Source: Candidatus Omnitrophota bacterium (GTDB lineage Bacteria; Omnitrophota; Gorgyraeia; Aquiviventales; Aquiviventaceae). From it: a stretch of DNA of 17,410 nt. The stretch lies in NCBI GenBank assembly GCA_016206585.1, contig JACQRE010000010.1:1-17410 (forward strand). Direction: 5' to 3'. Position numbers and translations under genes: made by a program. Below are positions 1 through 4,984 of this stretch, in pieces. The notes below the pieces were generated by a model, which saw only the letters and a list, made by a program, of their open reading frames with translations, had not been told where the DNA came from and ran no database searches. The stretch's first letter is position 1; every line of letters starts with the position of its first letter.

Positions 1-146
1 AGCAGCCGCAGGAGCTTCTCCGCATACGCGCTGGAGATGCCCTCCTTGGCGGCGATCTCTTTGACGCTGACCACCTGGCCCTGCGGGGCCCGGGCCAGCT
101 GCAGGAGACAGCGCAACCCATACTCCTCCTGGGCGGTGATCTTCAT
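1..146 (-). CDS. Rrf2-family transcriptional regulator, N-terminal part (runs off the window)
   Basis: The minus strand from the ATG at 146-144 reads MKITAQEEYGLRCLLQLARA, then a stretch with VVSVKEIAAKEGIS and YAEKLLRLL, and leaves the window after 48 full codons. This is the start of the Rrf2-family winged-helix domain, whose members typically begin MKI/MRL..YALRALLxLA and continue with an 'IAe..gIs..YleklL..L' recognition helix. Family members (IscR, CymR, NsrR, RirA) repress genes for Fe-S assembly, sulfur metabolism or nitrosative stress; several bind Fe-S through three C-terminal cysteines, which lie outside the window, so the type cannot be assigned. The ATG is formed by the inner edge of the palindromic element at 145-256, so the gene has no ordinary spacer or ribosome site. 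A promoter-like TTGACA with a TGAC-N6-GTCA dyad sits upstream at 284-298. Confidence 0.85.
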   Translation of the reverse strand, partial: MKITAQEEYGLRCLLQLARAPQGQVVSVKEIAAKEGISSAYAEKLLRL

Positions 147-256
147 CCCCCCACCTGGTTGGCGTCGCCGTAGGCGACGCGGGTCGCCAGCCCCTCCACC
201 ACTTGAGCACCAGTTGCCTGGCGACCGGCCGCTGGCCCACAACCAGGTGGGGGGAT
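145..256 (-). repeat. Palindromic three-arm element, copy 1, forming the rrf2 leader
   Basis: The outer arms 145-161 and 240-256 are exact reverse complements (17 bp; left arm begins ATCCCCCCACCTGGTT). They enclose three internal helices: A, 162-169 with 173-180 (GCGTCGCC / GGCGACGC, loop GTA); B, 182-190 with 218-226 (9 bp, 27-nt loop); and C, 227-230 with 234-237 (GGCC / GGCC, 3-nt loop). The fold therefore resembles a closed cloverleaf with few unpaired junction bases. A second copy lies at 13132-13239. In the minus-strand transcript the 3' outer arm carries an AGGTGG-like stretch and the AU of the rrf2 AUG, so the stem would hide the start region. Pairing was checked by hand; no energy was computed. 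It could be a MITE/REP-like palindrome or a cis-acting RNA. Confidence 0.85.
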
Positions 257-269
257 CATCCTACCCTCT

Positions 270-298
270 ACGCTACTATAATATGACTTTCTTGTCAA
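270..298 (-). promoter_or_regulatory. Putative rrf2 promoter with dyad operator
   Basis: On the minus strand a perfect TTGACA (298-293) lies just past the thiO stop codon. The region after it is AT-rich, with TATTAT at 283-278 and TATAGT at 280-275, both too close for normal spacing, and TAGCGT at 275-270 at 17 bp. The exact -10 is therefore uncertain. TGAC (284-287) and GTCA (294-297) form a dyad with a 6-bp centre overlapping the -35. It resembles Rrf2/IscR-type sites, which have GAC and GTC half sites around a short A/T-rich centre. Autoregulation by the Rrf2 protein is inferred. Confidence 0.45.
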
Positions 299-300
299 GA

Positions 301-1410
301 TTACTGCGGCTGGAAACGGAGGGGGGAAAACGGGGTGAGATCGAAAGCGGAGCGGCCGCGCAGGATGAGCTCGGCCATCGCCTGGGCCGTCGTGGGGGCC
401 AGGAGGATGCCGTGGCGGAAATGGCCGGTCGCCACGTAAAGCCCCTCCACCGGCGTGCGGCCCAGAATGGGTAGTTTGTCCGTCGTCGTGAGCGGCCGCA
501 GGCCGGCCCACGAATCGATGAGCGCGCACTGGTCGAAGGCGCGGCTGAGCTTCCGCAGCCCGCAGAGGATGGCGTGGATGCCCTCGAGCGTCAGCGCCTT
601 GTGAAAGCCGGCCCGCTCCAGCGTCGAGCCGACCACCAGGCGCCCGTCCCGCCGCTGCACCACATAGGCCCCGGACGACATCACCGCATGGCGCACCAGC
701 CGCTTGGGGCCAAGGAACGCCAGCATCTGGCCGCGCACCGGCTCCACCGGAAGCCGCAGGGGAAAGGTGTCGCCCAAATCCGCCCAGCTGCCCAGGCAGT
801 TGACCACGACCGGCGCCTCCAGGGCTCCCCGATCCGTCTCCACTCCGCGCACCGTCCGGTCACGCACGACGAGCCGCCGGACCGCCGTCCGCTCCTGCAG
901 CGACACCCCGGCCTTCCGGCACGCGGCGGCGAGGGCTTCCATCAGCCGCACGTTGTCCACCTGCGCTTCCATCGGAAAATGGAAGCCGCCGCGGATCTTG
1001 CCGTCGATGACCGGCTCGTGCCGGCGCACCTCCTTCGGCGACCACTGGTCGACGCGCACGCCCTGCGCGCGCTGCCAGCGCGCCTGCCGCTTCATCGCCT
1101 GCTCCTCCCGGCCGCTCAGCACCAGGTGGAGGATCCCGTCGACGTGAAACCCGACGCAGATGCCGGAGCGCCGCTCGAGATGCTCGACCCACCGCGGGTA
1201 CATCCGTCTGGCGGCCCGGCAGAACTCGAACAGCGGGCCCGGCGCTGGGAGGTCGACCTGCGCGGCGAGGATCCCCGCGGCGGCGTTGGAGGCTTCAGAG
1301 CCGACGGTGCCCCGCTCGACCACGGCGATGCGCTGGCCGCGCCGGGCCAGCTCCTCGGCGAGTGCCGTGCCGATGATCCCGCCGCCTAAGACAATGGCAT
1401 CGTAAGGCAT
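301..1410 (-). CDS. thiO: Glycine oxidase ThiO (FAD-dependent)
   Basis: This 369-residue protein belongs to the DAO family of FAD-dependent amine oxidases. ThiO oxidises glycine to iminoglycine (dehydroglycine), which supplies part of the thiazole ring of thiamine. The N-terminus MPYDAIVLGGGIIGTALAEELARRG is the dinucleotide-binding fold with GGGIIG at residues 9-14, followed by the strand ending VVERG and the SEASNAAAGIL segment that contacts FAD in ThiO enzymes. The C-terminal part has PVRGQML, a GSTLE segment (VVGSTLERAGF), the WAGLRPLTTTDKLPILGRTP motif and ATGHFRHGILLAPTTA, all typical of ThiO. Length matches the family. Its ATG lies 21 bp after the kptA stop, so the two genes are probably co-transcribed. 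No other thiamine gene is in view. Other DAO-family oxidases (sarcosine or D-amino acid oxidase) are the alternative, but the C-terminal motifs favour ThiO. Confidence 0.85.
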   Translation of the reverse strand: MPYDAIVLGGGIIGTALAEELARRGQRIAVVERGTVGSEASNAAAGILAAQVDLPAPGPLFEFCRAARRMYPRWVEHLERRSGICVGFHVDGILHLVLSGREEQAMKRQARWQRAQGVRVDQWSPKEVRRHEPVIDGKIRGGFHFPMEAQVDNVRLMEALAAACRKAGVSLQERTAVRRLVVRDRTVRGVETDRGALEAPVVVNCLGSWADLGDTFPLRLPVEPVRGQMLAFLGPKRLVRHAVMSSGAYVVQRRDGRLVVGSTLERAGFHKALTLEGIHAILCGLRKLSRAFDQCALIDSWAGLRPLTTTDKLPILGRTPVEGLYVATGHFRHGILLAPTTAQAMAELILRGRSAFDLTPFSPLRFQPQ

Positions 1411-1431
1411 CTCACGCCTGTGTGGGGCTAC

Positions 1432-1998
1432 CTACGGGCTGCTGACGGCGAGCGGCTCGCGCTGGAGGAACCGCGCGGGCACGAAGGAAGCCAGGTACAC
1501 GGCGCCTTCGAGGTAAAACGACACCCCGGCCTGGGAGGCTTCGCGCGCGAGCACGCGGATCACGGCGGGCTGTTCGGTTTTCCTCCGGGCGATCGACAGC
1601 GCTTCCTCGGCCGCCACGCTCAAATGCAGCATCCGCCGGTCGACGGGACTGAGGCCGCCGTCCAAGAGCGCCTCGAGGCGCGCGGCCTCCGTGCCGTAGT
1701 ACAATTGCGGCGGCGGCTCCACCGGCGGCCCGACCGGCTCAACGGGAATCGAGTGGCCGTAGCGGGCGCGCACCAGGCTGCCGGCCAGCTCGAACCGGGC
1801 GGAGCCGCTGGAGGCGATCAGATCCTTCAGCTGATCCACGCTGAGGTCCGGGTAGCGTCGCTGCGCGATCTTCATGAATTCCTCGACGTTGACGTAGCCG
1901 TGCCGGTCGATCTGGAGACCGTACCGCTCCGGGTTGTGCCGCAGGACGTAGGCCATCCAGCGGCTGAACCGCTCCGCGTTAAACTCATACGGAATCAT
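1432..1998 (-). CDS. kptA: RNA 2'-phosphotransferase, Tpt1/KptA family
   Basis: Family enzymes remove an internal RNA 2'-phosphate using NAD+, via an ADP-ribosylated intermediate; the bacterial role is unknown because bacteria lack the eukaryotic type of tRNA splicing. With the start at 1998 the protein has 188 residues. Visible motifs are FSRWMAYVLRHNPE (Arg20-His21 of the catalytic set), HGYVNVEEF, RARYGHSIPV (Arg77, GHS), LYYGT at 99-103, MLHLS at 123-127 and ARRKTEQPAVIRV with the last arginines at 138-139. Family members usually have LYHGT; here the His is Tyr101. The frame stays open upstream to 2034, but family alignment favours the ATG at 1998, and the -10-like TATACT at 2018-2013 would put the transcript start inside the longer version. 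No clear Shine-Dalgarno is seen. thiO follows 21 bp downstream. Confidence 0.85.
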   Translation of the reverse strand: MIPYEFNAERFSRWMAYVLRHNPERYGLQIDRHGYVNVEEFMKIAQRRYPDLSVDQLKDLIASSGSARFELAGSLVRARYGHSIPVEPVGPPVEPPPQLYYGTEAARLEALLDGGLSPVDRRMLHLSVAAEEALSIARRKTEQPAVIRVLAREASQAGVSFYLEGAVYLASFVPARFLQREPLAVSSP

Positions 1999-2012
1999 GG
2001 GTGTATGGGTGT

Positions 2013-2041
2013 AGTATAATGGGCTGTTTGTCACAGCACAA
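2013..2041 (-). promoter_or_regulatory. Putative kptA-thiO promoter
   Basis: On the minus strand TTGTGC (2041-2036) is followed after 17 bp by TATACT (2018-2013). The predicted transcript start near 2006 leaves about 8 nt before the kptA ATG at 1998, too little for a normal ribosome site. The -10 overlaps the -10 of the opposite-facing ferritin promoter. Confidence 0.45.
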
Positions 2042-2046
2042 GGAGG
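2015..2046 (+). promoter_or_regulatory. Ferritin-like gene promoter and ribosome binding site
   Basis: TATAAT at 2015-2020 is a perfect -10 hexamer. No good -35 is visible at 16-18 bp upstream. The predicted start near 2027 gives a leader of about 25 nt. AAGGAGG at 2040-2046 sits 5 nt before the ATG at 2052 and decides that start over the in-frame ATG at 2001, which lies upstream of the promoter. Confidence 0.6.
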
Positions 2047-2051
2047 GACGC

Positions 2052-2471
2052 ATGGCGCTCGACAAGGCCAAGATCGTCCAGTTGATGAACGCGGGGTTGG
2101 AGATGGAGTATGCGAGCCAGATCCAATACCTGACGCAGGCGGCGATCACGACCGGCCCCTACGCGGAGGGGCTCATCGCCCGGTTCAAGGAGATCGCCGG
2201 GGACGAGATGGAGCACGCCGAGATCCTGCGCATCCGCATCGCGGCACTTGGCGGCACCCCGACGACGAAGGTGGGCGACATCCAGATCCACAAGGACTCG
2301 CTCCAGGCGGTCAAGATCAACCTGAAGTACGAGCGGGACACCGTCGAGTTCTACCGGAAGATCCTCAACCTCATCCCCCATGATGAGGTCATCCTCTACG
2401 AGGCGATCGAACACGTCCTCCAAGACAGCCAGGAACATGTGGAGGAATTGGAGAGACTCGTGGGAAAGTAG
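2052..2471 (+). CDS. Ferritin-like di-iron protein (bacterioferritin-related)
   Basis: This 139-residue protein looks all-helical with the ferritin-like four-helix pattern. Visible signature positions are E19 with Y26 (EYASQIQY, as in bacterioferritin ELTAINQY), DEMEHAE with E52 and H55, E94 on the third helix (KYERDTVEFY), and DSQEHVEEL on the fourth helix (D125, E128, H129). At the fourth-helix ExxH site the Glu expected three residues before H129 is Ser126, so the second iron site may be altered, or D125/E128 may serve instead. Iron storage, peroxide removal or a rubrerythrin-like redox role are all possible; no C-terminal rubredoxin domain is present. The gene stands alone, with its own promoter and a strong terminator at 2529-2557. 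The start is set by AAGGAGG 5 nt before the ATG. Confidence 0.8.
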   Translation: MALDKAKIVQLMNAGLEMEYASQIQYLTQAAITTGPYAEGLIARFKEIAGDEMEHAEILRIRIAALGGTPTTKVGDIQIHKDSLQAVKINLKYERDTVEFYRKILNLIPHDEVILYEAIEHVLQDSQEHVEELERLVGK

Positions 2472-2480
2472 AATTGCGCG

Positions 2481-2596
2481 TAGCTATCAGCGTTCAGCCG
2501 TCAGCTATCAGCAAGTGCAAAAGCAAAGCGCCTGGAGAATGATCTCCAGGCGTTTTTGGTTCTTGCTGAAGGCTGATAGCTGACAGCTGATAGCTA
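2481..2596. repeat. Imperfect inverted repeat built of AGCTATCAGC-type units around the terminator
   Basis: The left arm (2481-2515) carries TAGCTATCAGC, GTTCAGC and GTCAGCTATCAGCAAG. The right arm (2562-2596), read as its reverse complement, carries TAGCTATCAGC, TGTCAGC, TATCAGC and CTTCAGCAAG. Both arms are made of the same 7-bp-like units (TATCAGC, GTCAGC, TTCAGC), and they enclose the terminator hairpin. It fills almost the whole gap between the convergent ferritin-like and NifU-like genes. Similar unit repeats are scattered in some uncultivated bacterial genomes (recollection, not checked). Confidence 0.75.
2529..2557 (+). terminator. Rho-independent terminator after the ferritin-like gene
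   Basis: A perfect 10-bp stem, CGCCTGGAGA (2529-2538) with TCTCCAGGCG (2543-2552), has the loop ATGA and is followed by TTTTT at 2553-2557. It terminates the plus-strand gene. The minus strand lacks a clear T-run straight after the stem (it reads CTTTGCTTTTGC), so termination of the convergent TCA operon here is possible but weaker. Confidence 0.88.
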
Positions 2597-2601
2597 AGCC
2601 A

Positions 2602-2826
2602 TTACTCCGCTACTGCTTCCACCCCGGTGATCTCCGGCACCTCCGCGCGAATCGCCCGCTCGATGCCCATCTTCAGGGTCATCATCGAGGACGGGCAGCC
2701 GGAGCACGCGCCGACGAGCCGCAGCTTGACCAGGCCGTTGTCCACACCGACGAGCTCGATGTCGCCGCCGTCCATCTGCACCGCCGGACGGCTCCGATTA
2801 ATGACCTTCTCGACTCGGTCTTTCAT
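2602..2826 (-). CDS. NifU-like C-terminal-domain Fe-S scaffold protein
   Basis: This 74-residue protein consists only of the NifU C-terminal (Nfu) domain. That domain binds an Fe-S cluster, usually between two monomers through a CxxC pair, and passes it to apo-enzymes. Visible are VEKVINRSRPAVQMDGGDIELVGV at the start and the metal-binding ACSGCPSS with C41 and C44, followed by the amphipathic helix TLKMGIERAIR and the EITGVEAV end. Size is normal for stand-alone Nfu proteins. The start is the ATG at 2826, preceded by GGAGGT four bases upstream; an upstream ORF extension is not needed. The ATG overlaps the sucD TGA (ATGA), so it should be translated with sucD. Its place at the end of a TCA operon suggests supply of clusters to a cycle enzyme such as aconitase or fumarate/succinate enzymes encoded elsewhere, which is inference. 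Confidence 0.87.
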   Translation of the reverse strand: MKDRVEKVINRSRPAVQMDGGDIELVGVDNGLVKLRLVGACSGCPSSMMTLKMGIERAIRAEVPEITGVEAVAE

Positions 2827-3737
2827 GGTGACCTCCTGGACGTTACGCATCCGCCTGGTAGTATAGCACGGCCGAGGTGGGCTTTGACCGTCTTCCCGAT
2901 CGCCGCCGGGCTCTCAATGATCGTCGCCCCGGCATCCCGGAGGACCGCGCACTTCTCCGCGGCGGTGCCCTTGCCGCCGGCGATGATCGCTCCGGCGTGG
3001 CCCATCCGCTTTTCCTTCGGCGCCATCTTGCCGGCGACGAACGCGAAGACCGGCTTGCGGATCCGCGCCTTGATGAGGGCGGCCGCTTCCTCCTCCTCCG
3101 TGCCGCCGATCTCCCCGATGAGCACGACCGCCTTGGTCTGCGGATCGGCTTCCAGGAGCGGCAGGAGGTGGACGAAGCTCGATCCCAGCACCGGGTCGCC
3201 GCCGATCCCGATGCACGTCGACTGGCCCAGCCCCGCCTCGGTGAGCTGATACACCGCGTCGTACGTCAGCGTGCCGCTCCGGGAGAGCACGGCCACCGCA
3301 CCCGGCGTGTGGATGTAGCCGGGCATGATGCCGACCTTGCACTGGCCCGGCGTGATGAGACCCGGGCAGTTGGGGCCGATGAGCCGGCTGGCGGCGCCCT
3401 CAAGCCGCTTGCGAACCCTCACCATGTCCAGCGTGGGGACGCCCTCGGTAATGACGACGATGAGCGGCAGCTTCGCCTCGATCGCTTCGAGGATCGCGGC
3501 GTAGGCGAACTGCGCGGGCACGAAGACCGCCGTCGCGTTGGCCCCGGTCTGCGTGACCGCCTCCTGCACGGTGTTGAACACGGGGACCCCGTGCACCTGC
3601 GAGCCGCCCTTGCCCGGTGTGACGCCGCCTACCACCGCCGTCTGATACTCGAGCATCTTCTCGGTGTGGAAGGCGCCGGCCTGGCCTGTAATGCCCTGAA
3701 CCAAGAGTCTCGTATTTCGATCAACTAGAATGCTCAT
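2823..3737 (-). CDS. sucD: Succinyl-CoA synthetase (ADP/GDP-forming), alpha subunit
   Basis: The 304-residue alpha subunit binds CoA and carries the phospho-histidine in the reversible succinyl-CoA + ADP/GDP + Pi = succinate + ATP/GTP + CoA step. Seen are the CoA-binding start SILVDRNTRLLVQGITGQAG, the GGVTPGKGG loop, RLIGPNCPGLITPG, SRSGTLTYDAVYQLT, GIGGDPVLGS, VLIGEIGG, and the active-site KRMGHAGAI with the phosphorylated His. The start is the ATG at 3737 (MSILVDRN matches the family start); a TTG at 3743 is the alternative. The final residues (about AHLGRAILPGGCVTSRRSP) seem to run some 15 residues past the usual C-terminus. They are encoded over the NifU-like gene's ribosome site and end in an ATGA overlap. 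sucC lies upstream, separated by the AACGTTT inverted repeat. Confidence 0.95.
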   Translation of the reverse strand: MSILVDRNTRLLVQGITGQAGAFHTEKMLEYQTAVVGGVTPGKGGSQVHGVPVFNTVQEAVTQTGANATAVFVPAQFAYAAILEAIEAKLPLIVVITEGVPTLDMVRVRKRLEGAASRLIGPNCPGLITPGQCKVGIMPGYIHTPGAVAVLSRSGTLTYDAVYQLTEAGLGQSTCIGIGGDPVLGSSFVHLLPLLEADPQTKAVVLIGEIGGTEEEEAAALIKARIRKPVFAFVAGKMAPKEKRMGHAGAIIAGGKGTAAEKCAVLRDAGATIIESPAAIGKTVKAHLGRAILPGGCVTSRRSP

Positions 3738-3748
3738 TTTCAATCATC

Positions 3749-3790
3749 GTGTAACGTTTAACGTTTAACGTTTAACGTTAAACGTTACAC
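3749..3790. repeat. AACGTTT inverted repeat between sucC and sucD
   Basis: The arms GTGTAACGTTTAACG (3749-3763) and CGTTAAACGTTACAC (3776-3790) are a perfect 15-bp inverted repeat, and the 12-bp centre TTTAACGTTTAA continues the same 7-bp unit. The right arm contains the sucC stop codon (TTA at 3785-3787, read as TAA). There is no T-run, so it is not a standard terminator, though the hairpin may affect mRNA stability or the sucC to sucD translation ratio. Confidence 0.85.
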
Positions 3791-4975
3791 GGCGCGTGTT
3801 AATTCCACTACTCTTCGGGCGGCGGCGGCCAGCTCGTCGACGCTGATCACATTGAGCCGCTTGGCCTGCGTCAGCAGGCGGCGCCCTTCCTCGACGTTGG
3901 TGCCCTGCAGCCGCACCACGATGGGCACCTTCACCTCGAGCTGCTGTGTGGCGTTGAGCAGCCCCTGCGCGATCCAGTCGCAGCGCATGATGCCGCCGAA
4001 GATGTTCACCAGGACCGCCTTCACGCGGGCATCGGCGAGGATGATGGCGAACGCGTTGGTCACCTGCTCGACGTTCGCGCCGCCTCCGACGTCCAGAAAA
4101 TTCGCCGGCTCGCCGCCGGAGAGCTTGATGATGTCGTTCGTCGCCATGGCCAAACCCGCGCCGTTCACCAGACAGCCGATCGTGCCCTCCAGCCCGACGT
4201 ACGAGATCCCGATGCGGCCCGCTTTCAGCTCCAGCGGATGCTCCTGGCTCTCGTCCCGCATCGCGGCCAGCTCGGGATGGCGGAACAGCGCGTTGTCATC
4301 GAGCGTGACCTTGGCGTCGAGCGCCGCGAGCTGGTCCTCCTCCGTGATGACGAGCGGGTTGAGCTCCACCAGCGAGGCATCGTGTGATTCGGCGAGTTTC
4401 CAGAGGGCGCGCACGATCTCCCCGCACACCACCGCCTGCTCACCGGCGCACCGGAACGTGTCGGCGATCCGTGAGAGGGTCGCCTCCGGCACGCCCGCCG
4501 CGATATCGACCGGCTCCCGGATGATGGCCGACGGCTCGGCCGCGGCGACCTCCTCGATGTCCACGCCGCCCCGCCGGCTGGCCAAGAGCACCGGCTGCGC
4601 GTGGAACCGGTCGATGGTCAGCGCCAGGTAGAGCTCGCACTGAACCGCCAGACGTTCATCGAGCAGGACCGCCGACACCGGCAACCCTTCCGGACCCGTC
4701 TGTTTGGTGACCAGCCGGCGGCCCAGCAGCGTGGCGGCCTGTGCGGCGGCTTCCTCGGCGCTGGCCGCGACGAGCACCCCGCCCGCCTTGCCGCGTCCGC
4801 CGGCGTGGAGCTGGGCCTTCACGTTGCAGACAAATCCCGTCCCGCCCCGGCATTGCCGCTTGAGCTCATCGTAGGCCTTGGCGGCTTCCGGCGGCGTCTT
4901 GGCGATCGCGCCGCGCGGGATCGGGATGCCGACGGAGGTCAAGAGCTGTTTCGCCTGGTATTCGTGCAACTTCAT
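3785..4975 (-). CDS. sucC: Succinyl-CoA synthetase (ADP-forming), beta subunit
   Basis: The 396-residue beta subunit has an N-terminal ATP-grasp domain for nucleotide and a C-terminal ligase domain that binds succinate and contacts the alpha subunit. Seen are MKLHEYQAKQLLTSVGIPIPRG, the nucleotide-binding VKAQLHAGGRGKAGGV, SLVELNPLVI with its metal-ligand Asn, ALDAKVTLDDNA, the GLEGTIGCLVNGAGLAMATND stretch, NFLDVGGGA and NIFGGIMRCDWIAQG. Length is usual (about 390). The ATG at 4975 gives the family start; only 9 bp separate it from the citrate synthase stop, and no clear Shine-Dalgarno is seen, so coupling is likely. The last codons (LTRAV) and the stop run into the AACGTTT inverted repeat. 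Confidence 0.96.
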   Translation of the reverse strand: MKLHEYQAKQLLTSVGIPIPRGAIAKTPPEAAKAYDELKRQCRGGTGFVCNVKAQLHAGGRGKAGGVLVAASAEEAAAQAATLLGRRLVTKQTGPEGLPVSAVLLDERLAVQCELYLALTIDRFHAQPVLLASRRGGVDIEEVAAAEPSAIIREPVDIAAGVPEATLSRIADTFRCAGEQAVVCGEIVRALWKLAESHDASLVELNPLVITEEDQLAALDAKVTLDDNALFRHPELAAMRDESQEHPLELKAGRIGISYVGLEGTIGCLVNGAGLAMATNDIIKLSGGEPANFLDVGGGANVEQVTNAFAIILADARVKAVLVNIFGGIMRCDWIAQGLLNATQQLEVKVPIVVRLQGTNVEEGRRLLTQAKRLNVISVDELAAAARRVVELTRAV

Positions 4976-4984
4976 TGGGAATGA

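Noticed and set aside
145..256. tRNA or integron attC site explanation for the palindromic element
   Set aside because: There is no anticodon-arm geometry, T-loop or CCA-type end for a tRNA. The ends lack the paired RYYYAAC / GTTRRRY core sites of attC, and the flanking genes are ordinary metabolic operons on the same strand, not cassettes.
3749..3790. CRISPR-like repeats in the AACGTTT tract
   Set aside because: Unit length is about 7 bp with no spacers; it is a single inverted-repeat array.
3749..3790. Rho-independent terminator between sucC and sucD
   Set aside because: The stem is AT-containing and is not followed by a T-run in the minus-strand direction (the following bases are ACGATGATTG).
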